A DNA stretch of 64,000 nt, from assembly GCA_023052935.1 (NCBI GenBank), contig CM041292.1, positions 85,451,169-85,515,168 on the forward strand, given 5' to 3'. Source of the stretch: Piezodorus guildinii. Its lineage: Eukaryota > Arthropoda > Insecta > Hemiptera > Pentatomidae. A program made the position numbers and the translations under genes. Each line of letters begins with the position of its first letter. Within the stretch, counting starts at the first letter, position 1. A model generated the notes under the pieces. It saw nothing but the letters and a program-made list of their open reading frames with translations. It ran no database searches and was not told where the DNA came from. This document shows positions 33,681-44,671 of the stretch, piece by piece.

Positions 33681-34254
33681 TATTTATATTAACCTATCAT
33701 GGATAAATAATCTTGCGGCTGAGGGAGTTAATGTTACAAATAGTTCTATTAAGTGGGTTGTATTTAGAGTTTAGAGCTCTATCAATGTCTATGGAGTGGA
33801 GGGGATTCTATAATTTTTCGATGATTAAGTGTTAATTGTTAACTAAAAAAAAAAATCGGTTTTAGCGCTTCGAAAAAGTCTTACACAATATGATTATCTG
33901 GTGCTATTTTTTTTTTTTTTTTTTTTTGAGATCCAATACGTGTTTATTATTTTTATTAGTCAATAATGATTGAATTATTGCCTCCCAAACTCATTTATCC
34001 TACATCCGAGATCTAGTATGGTATCAGAATTGGAGGATAAATTAATTCCAATAATTCACATGGAATAACCTTCACCCTTTGGCGTGAACCAGTGACTTCT
34101 TGCTTTACAGTATTCTTTAATAATACTCTTCTTGTCTCGGTTGAACATATTCGATATCTATGACTCATCATAACAAAAGTCTTACTTGGAACTCTCTTAC
34201 AATACTGAAATGGCAAGAAACTGTCCAACGTTATTGACTACTTAAAAACACTAA

Positions 34255-34400
34255 AAAAACACCCAATCAAACCTTCCACTTAACAACAAAAGGCTCATAT
34301 TGATTATCATAAGGGCGATATAACCTACTATAAGCTGTGTGGCTCAACGCAACAGTCAAATTTTAATTGTATCCACCAAATAAAAAATCTTTCCGTAAAG
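34255..34400 (+). pseudogene. Jockey-clade LINE fragment (QHLLDKR subfamily)
   Basis: AAACCTTCCACTTAACAAC then AAAGGCTCATATTGATTATC is almost the same nucleotide sequence as 29005-29060 in the plus-strand Jockey tail. Only about 120 bp is recognisable. Confidence 0.55.
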
Positions 34401-34676
34401 GAGCCCGTTTAACAATTTTAAAATATTTTTTATATTTTTAATATGCCTTTCGGTCTTATGATTCCATTATCAAAAGTTATTACAATTACATTGGCTCAAT
34501 GTAACATACCCTTTTCCAATATTTATGTTAATATAAACATAGTAATACAAGTAATAGTAATATAAATTTCCTTATAGCAATTATTCTATAAAAACAATGA
34601 AATAAATTCTGTCTTGGTAACGGAGATTAGACCTAGAAACGTAGAATAAAGAAATAAAAAAAAATTAACCAAGGGA

Positions 34677-35085
34677 TCTATTGCAGCAGGATGGCTAGCA
34701 TAACATACTTCTATGCCAAAGGTCACAGGTTCAAACGCGCAGGTAGTCCTAGGATGTGTATATCCAATATATATATATATGTATGTTGAACAGTTATCTT
34801 GAAAAGTGTAACCTCAAATGTCTAGAAATATTTAAATAATTTATTTTGTCCTTGTCGAACAGAATAGTTTAATAGGTCACGGGTTCAATGCCGCAGGTAG
34901 TCCTAGGATTTTTAACGGGAATACAAAATCCTTAGTTATGCCGTCCTTCGGAGGGGGTGGTCCCGATCCTGTGCGATGTCAGGTACTTGTGAAAGATTCC
35001 TATCCTAATTAAATCTAGACAGGAAAAATTTAGGACTCTTACGTCCGACTAGCCACAGCAGCATAAAGTGAAGTTGGATGAACAA
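34677..35085 (+). repeat. tRNA-derived SINE1 with duplicated B-box region around repeat D
   Basis: A SINE1 head (GATGGCTAGCATAAC, AGGTCACAGGTTCAAACGCG) is followed by CAGGTAGTCCTAGGA. Then comes about 140 bp of unrelated AT-rich DNA (34763-34877), then a second AGGTCACGGGTTCAATGCCG and CAGGTAGTCCTAGGA, and then the normal SINE1 body and 3' end. The inserted DNA (repeat D) recurs at 63885-63994, also followed by AGGTC. Confidence 0.65.
34770..34878 (+). repeat. Repeat D, copy 1
   Basis: ATATGTATGTTGAACAGTTA through GAATAGTTTAATAGGTC is nearly identical to 63885-63994 over about 110 bp. Confidence 0.85.
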
Positions 35086-35089
35086 ACAA

Positions 35090-35980
35090 AAACAATTAAC
35101 CAAATAAACAGATATTAATAGTTAAAAGTCCATATCCTAATAGTCCCTCCCGAATCATATGCTCTTAACTCTTTCACTTCATTTGTCTCATAAAAAACAA
35201 AGCATTCACAAGTCAAGTAATTCAGGGAATCGAAAATTAAAAATTCAGAAAAATATAAAATATTATTCTATAAGCTACAGCCACTTTGTGAATTTATTTT
35301 TGTAATTACCAATAGTAATTCATTGGGGTTATGAAATCCTTATTCCATAACTTTAGCAGATTTTTACTTTCTGTCTTTTTCGTTCTTATATGCGCCTTGG
35401 TGAATAATTAATTACATATAAGCTTCTGGAATTGTTGAGCTGAAACATTATGTTAAAAAAATATAATTGAAAAAAATTCCATTACATCTAAGACGTGTGT
35501 GGGATTACACAAGACTAAATTGCTCCTTCTCCCTCAGTGCTGCTACCTCTTTGAGCTCCTATTGAATAAGATTTCTTTGTCTATCTACCAGATACATTTG
35601 TCTAGTTAATGGTCGGAGGCTGATGGAAACAGGACCATTAGGTGCTAAACTGTAGCCGGCTTGTGGACACATGGTTCCAGCGCGCTACCATTCTCCTCGC
35701 CGCTCTTTGAGAAGATGAATAGATATGTAATGATGATTGTACCTAAAATGGTTTACTACATAGCAGAAGCAAACATCTAACACTTTGCCGTTGGGTGATG
35801 TGTGGATTAATTTTTGTAACACGTAGTGATTTTAGTAGTCTGTTATTTTATTTTCACATTTAGTATCATTAAATGTTTCTAGTGATGGAGTTTACTTAAC
35901 CTTAAAAAAATTAGATGAACACTATGGTTGGGGATGCGGTCATCAGAAAGAGACACACATTAAAAAGTAGTACTTATTTT
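35090..35980. other. AT-rich non-coding DNA
   Basis: No gene recognised. A short GC-richer piece at 35600-35710 has no partner in the window. Confidence 0.4.
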
Positions 35981-35989
35981 AATTGTGTA

Positions 35990-36030
35990 CCGACGTTTCG
36001 ACCTACATTGTGGGCCTTCATCAGGACCAT
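35990..36030 (-). ncRNA. Hammerhead ribozyme-like motif of Penelope-like type
   Basis: On the minus strand the hammerhead core occurs in order: CTGATGA (36024-36018), an intervening stem-loop of about 18 nt with GGCC opposite GGTC (one G-U pair), then CGAAACGTC (36000-35992). The ACGT after the GAA is self-complementary, so stem III could form only between two molecules. That design is described for hammerhead ribozymes in the terminal repeats of Penelope-like retroelements. Stem I is weak in this copy. The core is perfect, but self-cleavage is not shown by sequence alone. Confidence 0.5.
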
Positions 36031-36249
36031 GAGAAACAAGGTAACAACCAATGTAATTATAAACTTAATAATACGTTAGGTATATAATAATAATAGGGTG
36101 ACAGTAATAAAATATGGAAAACAACATAAAATTAAATATAAAATGATAATACGATGACAGTTATAAAGTCTCTATTGCAAGCAGATGTGCTATATATGAT
36201 TAAATAACTGGCAGGTCAGTACCCAACGGTCTATACCTAACGTGAAAAT

Positions 36250-36500
36250 TTAGAGTTTTTAACAAGGAGATTCTTCAACTTTCTCCTTTTTAGCCTTCTT
36301 CAGGTTAATTCTAGCATGTCCGTTGACACCAAGTTTTGAATGAGTATGTTGTAACGTCAGTGAAGTTTGCAATGGAACCTCTTGTATTAAGATTGATGCA
36401 TTCTTGAATAGTAGAATGTATATATCAGTATGTAATGTTTTGTTATTGACATACCAGGGTGAGCGTGGTATTTGTCTCAATTGTAAAATCTGTATTCAGT
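36250..36500 (-). pseudogene. Jockey-type reverse transcriptase C-terminal fragment
   Basis: The minus strand reads SPWYVNNKTLHTDIYI, aligned with APYYVSNHTLHRDLNI in the intact Jockey ORF2. After it come about 45 codons of basic sequence ending KKAKKEKVEESPC. It lies just beside the hammerhead-like motif. Too short to place in a subfamily. Confidence 0.5.
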
Positions 36501-36812
36501 CAATAAGAGTTGTTTTCGCGATTCCAAAAATTTGAGATGCATACAGCGCTTGTTTAATTTACAAACAATACATAAATCTATTATAAATATACACTGTCTA
36601 GTCAGGATTCTTATGAAATTAAATTGGCATAAAGTTATTAAATAAACTGGTTTCAAAGTTCGGAAGGGTATTAGAACTAATTTATCGTTAATAGAATTAA
36701 TTTATTTTTCATGCAGTTTTGTGTGACCTTTTTTTATTTTTATTTATTTATTTTTTTCTTAGGCGTAAACCACTTGGGTTATTTTAAATCACTTTGATAA
36801 ACGGATTAAATA

Positions 36813-37600
36813 TTATAGTCTATTGTACAAGTCGGTCAGTCGTAGGGAGTCAAAAAGTTTTGCTGTTGTCTGTATGTTGTCTTGTAAAACGGTTGGTAAG
36901 TCAGTGTCAATTGCAATATGTGCTCTGTGAGTATCATAAGCCCTACACTCTGTCAAAATGTGTTTAACAGTAATCGGGCAACCGCATGTTGGGCAGTCCG
37001 TAGGAGGTTGCCGTACCATGAGATGTCCGTGAGTTAGTCGGGTGTGTCCAATGTGCAGGCGCGCCAGGATAACCTCTTCCCTTCGCTTTTGTCGTAGAGA
37101 CGAATGCCAATGGGAGATGTCCCTTCTTATTTCCCTTAATTTGTTGTCAGTAGTGTCAAGCCAAATCTGTCCCCACTTCGACCGAATCCGCTGCTTGATG
37201 ATAGAATCATAGTCGCCAACGGGCAGGCACCCCAGTAAAGGGAATGCCATCTGTTATTGCTTCTTTGGCTGCACGATCTGCGAGTTCATTGCCAACTATA
37301 CCGCAGTGGCTCGGTACCGAGACGAAAAAACTGAATTATTGTAAACTATTGTGGACTGCAATGATAATAGAATATTTTGAATAAGAGAGTCGGTAGAGAA
37401 AAGGCGCTTCAAGCTGAGCAGGGCCGATAAGGAGTCTGTGCAAATAATCCTGTTTGTTTTAGTAGGATGAATAACATTTAAACTTTTATAAATTCCAACT
37501 AGTTCTGCGGTATAGTTGCTACAGAGTGGAGAAAGGGAAAATGGATGTTGTCTGCCCTCACACACGACCGATGCTCCATGTGTGACCCTTATAAATGGCG
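36813..37600 (-). pseudogene. I-like LINE, RNase H and terminal zinc knuckle
   Basis: Minus-strand C-terminal part of a LINE that, unlike Jockey, carries RNase H. Blocks in order: SNYTAELVGIYKSLN (RNase H motif with the conserved Glu), IICTDSLSALLSL (catalytic Asp), then in another frame GNELADRAAKEA (the usual last RNase H block, near 37275). After that comes a 145-codon frame with REEVILARLHIGHTRLTHGHL and CPTCGCPITVKHILTEC, a C-x2-C-x7-H-x4-C knuckle. These features are typical of I-clade and related elements. A frame break near 37290 inactivates it; reverse transcriptase is missing, consistent with 5' truncation at about 37600. Confidence 0.75.
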
Positions 37601-37964
37601 ATAAATAGCATAGAAAAGAAATTACCTTTATTTATAAAAATGCCCTATTTACACTAAACTTGTTCCTTCTACTCAAAACAAAATTTAATTAATAAATGCA
37701 AATCAATCTAGCAATGGATGGAGTGTACTACTTCAATGATTTGGCTGTAACCATAGCGTGAGACCAATCATATCATACATAGCCTGTAGAGGTTCAAGTC
37801 TTTTATATTCTTTGATTAATTTCTTTAACGATTTGTTTTTATCTCTTATAGGCTAAAAAGCAAATTTTTTTCCCTATACAAACGAAAATAACACTTCATC
37901 ATAACCACATAAAATAGCTGAATATGTGTATCAATATATGTGTATTCAAAATATACTGTATCCA

Positions 37965-38480
37965 TTCAAAGAAATTTTACAGGGAGCCTTAAAATCTCTT
38001 GTTGAATTATGATTAAACCAATGTATTTGCATTAAAGTCTAGACTGGTTTTTACTACATTGATAACTTTTGTATAACGGTTCATTATTTTAAATAATGAA
38101 ACTTTCCAATCGAGGAAGAAAAAAATAGAAAACTTCTATCCGCCGTTTAAAGCTTTTCTCTGAAACTACTGGACCGATCGTATTGCAAATTGATACAAAA
38201 ATAAGAATGATCCGAAAACCTAGACCGCTAATCTCAGCCGGTTGGTAAAATTTAATGTAAGAACTCAGTTAATTTTGAAGATAGTGAAAAAATGTAAGCA
38301 GTTCAAGAATCAGGACATCATGAATTACAATATTACAAAAAAAGAAAAACTGTTGAAATTTTACCTATAAATACACACATTATTCAGTTATTTTTAAGAT
38401 AAGGGATAAATATAAATATAAAAATTTAGGATACGGACACCGCGAAGGATAAAAAAATAATTTATATAAACACCGATAGT
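37965..38480 (-). repeat. Diverged repeat A and TIR-element-like sequence
   Basis: 37965-38040 (GAAATTTTACAGGGAGCCTTAA and on, in part) resembles the left half of the TIR element at 21570. 38045-38300 carries repeat A blocks (CTGAAACTACTGGACCGATC). Boundaries are not clear. Confidence 0.35.
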
Positions 38481-38752
38481 TCTGTTATTATTTTTTTTTT
38501 TTTTCAGATAGAGAATATATTTTAAAGAGTCTTAGAATTAGTACACCAGGATTAATTATTAAAAAAAAATACAAAAAGAAAATAAATCCTATCTACATAA
38601 TCGCCCACTACTCATGTGTGAATATATATTGTTTGATCAGTTCTCGACTGTTGATAATTGTTTCAACAGTGTTCTTTAAAAGTTTGTGGACAATACATGT
38701 CTAATTAAGACACTATTTTGTTCAAAATTGCATGACTATGAAAAAAATAAAT

Positions 38753-38757
<5 letters not shown>

Positions 38758-38789
<32 letters not shown>
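38758..38789. repeat. (TA)n microsatellite
   Basis: Perfect TA alternation, about 32 bp. Confidence 0.9.
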
Positions 38790-38793
<4 letters not shown>

Positions 38794-38852
38794 ATTTATT
38801 TATTTATTTTTTAACGTATTTAAGGAAATATTTTCAATTTGATGTAGGATAA

Positions 38853-39955
38853 TTTTTTTTTTTTCTAATTAGTTTTATTAAGAGATAATACAATCTGCCA
38901 CATTCTGGGGCAATTAGTATTGGAGATAGAATAAATCATTCATACCATATGTACATTGTAAATAAAATTAAAGAAAAAGAAAACAAAAATAATAAAGAAT
39001 AAACAGATAAAAGAAAAAAATATATACATACACAAAACTAAATAAGTACTATAAAGAAAATAATAATAACAATCTTTTTCACATTCATACCTATTTACAA
39101 TATTTACAAACTGCCCCTGGGATCACTGGATCATACCTCCAGATCCACTAGTGGTTGTCAAGGCACAACGCCAGAAGATCCCAGCGCCTCTCATTCAGCT
39201 GCGTCACTGGTATTGAGAGCCAGTGGAGGCTGCGCGAGGGCGCTAGAGCCACACACACACAGGGCAAGAGTGGAGAAGCTGGCCATTGCCAGCACTCCAA
39301 TAACATATTTACAAGAGATCTCTGGGCTACTGCCGCTTCAACCTACGAAGAGGATTATAGGGATGTTTGGAACTAGATAGGGAGTTTGCCAAGGGATTAG
39401 GAAGGTGAATAAGCTTCTGATGGAAGATTATGAATTTGGAGGGGATTAGATCAAGGACAAATGGGATATTCAGGTCATGGTGTAAGGTTTTGTTGGTGAC
39501 ATAATATGGGGCATCTACTATTGTTCTAAGGACTTTAGACTGAAAGGATTGGATACGTTTGATATTCGAAACTTTTGCTGTTCCCCACAGTTCAAGTCCG
39601 TAGGTCCAAATTGGTTTATGAATAGACTTGTAAATTAAGAGTTTGTTGTCCGTTGAGAGATGAGATTTTCTGTTTAGTAGTCTATATAGCTGGCCATATA
39701 GTCGATTGAGTTCTTGTCGTTTGAGTCTAGTATGGGGGTTCCATGTCAGTCTTTTGTCTAAGCGGAAACCAAGGTATTTGACTGTGTCAGAAAAGGTAAG
39801 GGGAATAGAGTTAAAACGGACAAAAGGGCAGGATCTGCGTCGAAGGGTAAAGGTGACTTGCTTGCTTTTTGATTCATTGACTTTGATGCGCCAATGATTG
39901 CAGGATAAAATTAAATGTTCTAAGTATCTTTTAAAAAGGACTGAATTTTCGAACT
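38853..39955 (-). pseudogene. Jockey-clade LINE, 5'-truncated, close to the intact family
   Basis: Minus strand. A T-run at 38853-38864 is the poly(A) tail, then the 3'UTR with AGATTGTATTATCTCTTAAT (compare AGATTGTAATATTGTTCAAT in the intact element), then coding sequence. It covers the C-terminal part of ORF2 from about VNESKSKQVTFTLRR through YLGFRLDKRLTWNPHTR, KPIWTYGLELWGTA and RIQSFQSKVLRTIV. Frame is lost toward the end. The element lacks the palm and endonuclease. A sister 3'UTR fragment lies at 29645-30180. Confidence 0.8.
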
Positions 39956-39974
39956 AGGTTTTAAGCGAATTAAG

Positions 39975-40079
39975 GGTTATTTTTATAAAGTCATATGAAT
40001 GACGTAATATAAACACAAATGAGTCAAAATATCAATTTTGTAAAAATGTCCTTCAGTAACTTTTGGAAATCAACGTCTG
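39975..40079. mobile_element. TIR element, right-end remnant
   Basis: ATATCAATTTTGTAAAAATG, then TTTTGGAAATCAACGTCT, matches the right end of the TIR elements at 21570 and 41453. No left end is found nearby. Confidence 0.6.
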
Positions 40080-40165
40080 ATGAAAATATTAATTTAATAT
40101 GGTGTGCTGGTAAGTATAGAAATAAATATGTATAGAGATTAAGGATCAGGACACAGCAAAGAAAC

Positions 40166-40196
<31 letters not shown>

Positions 40197-40279
40197 AAAT
40201 CCAGAAGAATAAAGAACAGTATAGTTTAAGAATGGAAAGGACATTTGGGTTACTCTTAACTGCCTAGGTAGTTCTTTGT

Positions 40280-40620
40280 TTCAGGATCTCTGGAGAACAG
40301 CCTTCAGAATGTCTGGGAGGATTTATTCCTGAAAGGCACCCTGGAAGGACGACACACGCCCCCGCCGAACTAAGAGATGTGGCCGGCATTTGTCGGGGGC
40401 CGATTGAGCGGCGATGTTACCCTCCCGGCCATTTACATAAAAAAACAATCTTCCCTGGACGAGGACAATTGATGACGCTGGGCGGCTAAATAACAAATGT
40501 AATTTACAAGAGGAGGCCCGCTCTCTACACGGCAACCGAGCTACCGGGGTCTGGCTCGATATCCACCCTGGCAACTGTTCAATACCTCCATCTCTGGATC
40601 CAATATGTTCTCCATCCATG
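40280..40620. other. GC-rich island, unassigned
   Basis: About 340 bp of GC-rich sequence (ACACACGCCCCCGCCGAAC, TTTGTCGGGGGCCGATTGAG). The minus strand has a 98-codon open frame with no match I recognise. Could be a conserved regulatory element or an exon. Confidence 0.35.
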
Positions 40621-40992
40621 AATTAATGCTTTCATGTACCGCAAGAAGTAGTCCAGTAACGCCTTTAACCAGGAATTCAGAAAATTTTTAAAACTTGTGT
40701 GCATCTGGCTTGAAATACTATCGAGACACAGTTCTCCAAAAGGTATTGTAATTTTTTATGAAACTAAGATTTAGAGATATCTACATTAAAATCGTATACT
40801 TTTATAGTAATCCGCTACTTGATTTCAGCTAACATATTTATAACACAATTCTAGTTACATTATGTCAAGTGCTTGAGAGAAAAGATATCCTGAGTCTTGC
40901 TTCTTCATTTACTTATGCGTAGCAGAACTCGGCTCAGAGTCACCGAGGGCAGAATGTAAATATTGTGTATAAGCATTGGTGTGTTATATTGT

Positions 40993-41274
40993 TTGTTAAT
41001 TTATTTATTTAACGCCACTTTAAGCGATTGTGGCTAATCGGACGATGCTACAGTAGAAGCTCTAGATTTTGCATATTCAGGCTTAATTAGGATTGGGAAA
41101 CGATTACCTGGCGTCGCATAGACTCGGGACCACCTTTTTACGTCCCGTCTAAAAGAAGAAATACCTAAGGATTTCTTACTCCAATTAAAAAATCCTAGGA
41201 CAAACTGCAGGTTTAAACGCTTGACCTTGGGCATAAAATGTTGTTACGCTAGTCACTATGCTACAGGTGACCTC
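40993..41274 (-). repeat. tRNA-derived SINE1, best full-length copy
   Basis: On the minus strand: head GGTCACCTGTAGCATAGTGA (A-box region), a diverged B-box AAGCGTTTAAACC, body TCCTAGGATTTTTTAATTGG, GGACGTAAAAAGGTGGTCCC, and 3' end GTGGCGTTAAATAAATAAAT. About 282 bp. Relatives: 24377, 25268, 34677, 50418 and 60205. Confidence 0.85.
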
Positions 41275-41452
41275 GGTGTGTTCTATTTATTTTATAATGA
41301 GTTAAATTTGTTCTGTATTTATTTATTTCTCTCCCTCTCTCTCTTAATATATGTATATATAAACCAACGCCCTGTGTTAGCTTGATTAGTGACTCGGTGT
41401 TGATAATTAAATTTTGTACGCGTCTTAAAGCTCAGATAATAGATCAACAATT

Positions 41453-41836
41453 GAGACGTTGATTTCCAAAAGGTACTAAAGGACATTTTTTACGAAACGG
41501 ATTTTTTTACATATTTGTATGCTCATCACTTTTTGTAATCTAAATCTTCAATTTTATTTTATCTAATGAGCTCTCAAGTCCCTAAAAAAAAGCGATTTAG
41601 AAAATCGGCCATTTTCTAAAAGTACTAATTACGCATTTACTTTCGTTCCAATTCACACTAAAAAATTTCATTACAAAACTTTCATATGATGTTATTAATA
41701 TAGTGAAAATACAATTCTGGATTTTAATGCGAAAATAATCAAATTAGCTAGTTTAATAATAAAATAATGAGAGATTTTCGCGCTTCCTGTAAAATTTCCT
41801 AGAATGGATGTAGTACCTTTTGGAAATCAACGTCTC
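41453..41836. mobile_element. Short TIR element (MITE-like), copy 2, 384 bp
   Basis: Same ends as the 21570 copy: GAGACGTTGATTTCCAAAAG on the left and complement ending CGTCTC at 41836, with AATT duplicated at 41449-41452 and 41837-41840. The internal sequence is partly inverted relative to the other copies (the TTTTACGAAA stretch lies near the left end here and near the right end there), so this copy is inserted in the opposite orientation. Confidence 0.85.
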
Positions 41837-42181
41837 AATTGTGTTTAGTCTACGTTTCGAGAATGTATTGTCCTGATATTCATTCAATAACATTGCATTA
41901 AAACTTTTTTTTTTTTACACCTTAGAAATTGAACAATTCGCATACAGTTTCATCACAGTTAGCCAAATTATTTAATTATTTAATTTTCATCATATTAATG
42001 AAACCTTCAGACTGATCTAGATTTATTCGATTTAAGAGAATAATATTATTTTAACAATTAATATTTTCAGCTTACAAATAATCTTCAGTGTTAATTTTAA
42101 TACTGTGAGCCAAGTGTTAAATATAATTAATATTAATTTTTATTACAATTAAAAGTTGTTTGAATGAATAAATGTATTGTT

Positions 42182-42512
42182 ATGTTCTTTTAATTGAAGT
42201 GATCCATTTTCATTCAACATATTTTATTTCTTATTTCCCTTCATAATGCACTTATATAAATATACATTTTGTCACATTTGAAAAAAGCTATTATAGGCTG
42301 AACAGCCCTGTCATAACAAACATAACAGGGCTGGCCAGCCTATAATAGTTCTTTTCTTTTTTTTTAAATGTGACAAAATGTATATTTATATAAGTGCATT
42401 ATGAAGTAATATTAAAAGATCCCTTGAAAATGGCAAAAAGCCGAAACGTAGGGAGAAGGAAATAAGAAATAAAATATGTTGAATGAAAATGGACCACTTT
42501 AATTAAAAGAAC
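42182..42512. repeat. 330-bp near-perfect hairpin with an asymmetric insert
   Basis: Outer arms 42182-42240 and about 42454-42512, middle arms about 42241-42278 and 42366-42405, inner arms about 42288-42310 and 42324-42349 around a loop of roughly 14 nt (TCATAACAAACATA). The right arm has about 49 extra bases (42405-42453) holding GGCAAAAAGCCGAAACGTA, which resembles the 3' half of a hammerhead core. It reads as two head-to-head copies of one repeat, one having lost the motif. Confidence 0.85.
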
Positions 42513-42519
42513 CTAACAA

Positions 42520-44300
42520 TATAATTAATATGTTATCCAGAGCATGGCCTGGATTTAACATTAATTAGTCATATTTAACCATTTCATATAAGAAGGCGGT
42601 ATCATTTATAAAAGTTATTGTGATCATAAAAGGTAAAATATTAGTTTATATTAAATAATACAGCATTATGATGTGGCTGTCAAGAGAATAAAAAATAAAA
42701 AAGTTATGACTTAAATTAGTAAGATATTTAAATTTTTTTTTGGAACTAAATCCATAACAATTAGGATATTATATAAACAAATATTCAATGAATCTATTTA
42801 CTTAACTGCTTTTGTAGAACCTTTTAACCAATCCGAAGTCTAAATGGTACATTTAGGCAATATAGGAAGAGGTATTTGCGATTACATTTAGTAACAGCGA
42901 ACAATTATTTGATTGGCTATTCAATTAGTTTTGTTAATAACTCTAAATATTTAGGTTAAATTTGTGCAAAGTTACCACCAATATTTACTTTCAATTAAAT
43001 TTAGTTGCTGTGCAACAATTGCGTTAATGAAATTTGTAACCATATTGTATAATACTTCTAGAGCATTTAACTAATCAACTGTTAAGTAATGGAACCATGA
43101 TCAGATGAAAATTGTAAACAACCTAAGCGCAATTGGAATCCATTTGCCTTGTACAGTGGAACGATAATTAGATTTGAAATGAAAATGAGCCCTTTTAGAC
43201 CAAATGAACTTGTCATGGTCTGAGTGCTAAACCATGTGTTCAATAGATGAAATGAATGGAACAATGATTCCATAATCCTGCGGGACTTAAGTCCTTAAGA
43301 GCGATTGGTGCTAAAGAACTAAATAGTAAAGATATTGCATATTAAAATTACACACGGAAATATATTTACTTGAAATCGTAAATTATAAAATTATGTGATG
43401 AATATACGCATTATTTTAGAATGTGTATTTTTAACTGTTTGTAACATCTATTTTCATGCAAAGAGGTAGTTCTAAAGAGTTCGAAACCGGCTATGGTAGG
43501 ATAATTTTTAATCTTGTAACGTCATTCGTGGGTGGATCATGGTTTTATTCAGTCTTTATAAAGCGGATACCCGAAAATTAGAAGAAAATATTTTGCGGGT
43601 TTGCGTTATCACGGAAAAATTACCTCCTTGCACAATCGCCGCCTTAGAAACAGTTGGGATCCTTTCAGGATAGTAAGACTAATTTATATTTTATATATGA
43701 TAAAATTTTTGACGTGTAAGGTTCTATCAGGTACCTGTTACGGAAAAGTAGGATTTAAAATTTGTAAATACTAATAAAAATAAAATATAATCAAGATAAT
43801 TAAATAAAAAATCAACTATATATTTTTTGTCTTGGTATTATACTCGTATTTATATTTTTTTATATAAATTGCCTAACAATCAAAATAATGCAATTTTAGC
43901 TTTTATTATATTTTTATTTCAAATGTTAAAAAATTGGTCGTACAGTTCTAAAACTCGCGCCTTTAATATCGTAAAAAATCTTTTTCGTTTCGTAAATATT
44001 ACTCGCATTTTAACTATTTTAAGTAAAATTATCAAAAAAAAATTAATTGTTTTCAAGTTTTCTATTAATTTTTCAATCTAAAGCGTAAGAAGAAATAACT
44101 TACAATATTAGAATAATCAGAAATTATGTAGAATATATTCAAATAAAATTGATCATCAGAACTTTTTCACTGTAGTCATTTTTTGAATTTAACTCATTTG
44201 TATTTAATTTTTTTTTTTTTGTATTTAATTTGTATTTAATAAATTGGTGTAATCTTCTAACTATAATCTATCCAAAAGAAGAAAGTATTCAAAAGTTGAT
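42520..44300. other. AT-rich non-coding DNA
   Basis: Nothing recognised in about 1.8 kb up to the Jockey insertion. Confidence 0.45.
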
Positions 44301-44303
44301 GTT

Positions 44304-44314
44304 ATTTTTAAACA
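44304..44314. repeat. Target-site duplication, left copy
   Basis: ATTTTTAAACA, repeated exactly at 48943-48953. Because the right copy follows a poly(A) tail, its first A is ambiguous, so the duplication is 10 or 11 bp. Confidence 0.85.
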
Positions 44315-44632
44315 GGAGAACAGCTGATGCGCTCGATGATAACAGTCATACGTTACTTCGTCTCTCAGATTTTTGCTCTTTTCAGTAGGAATTCGCTTGA
44401 GTTCAGTCTGGAAAACATCACTAGACTTCAAGAAAACCACAGCAGTGAATATTGGAGAAATATCGGTAAGCAAAGTTATAATTTACTTTGTAGAATCGCG
44501 AAAAGTGAAAGGAGGGTCACTGATCAGCTGATCGCCGCTAGCTCGGCAAGCTCGGGCTTGCTTTTCTTTAAGTTATCTTTCTTTTATTATATTTCCTTCT
44601 CATTCTCATCTCATTATTTATTTATTATTGGT

Positions 44633-44669
<37 letters not shown>

Positions 44670-44671
44670 CA
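44315..44671 (+). promoter_or_regulatory. Jockey 5'UTR with possible internal promoter
   Basis: AGTCAT at 44344-44349 fits the downstream promoter element consensus RGWYVT. If A44317 is the start of transcription it lies exactly at +28 to +33, and the two leading G residues would be untemplated additions from the RNA cap. LINEs of this clade are known to use internal downstream promoters. An open frame (44327-44668) in the same frame as ORF1 runs through the UTR into the T32 tract and ends at TAA just before TCA-ATG; it is probably not a protein. Confidence 0.45.
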
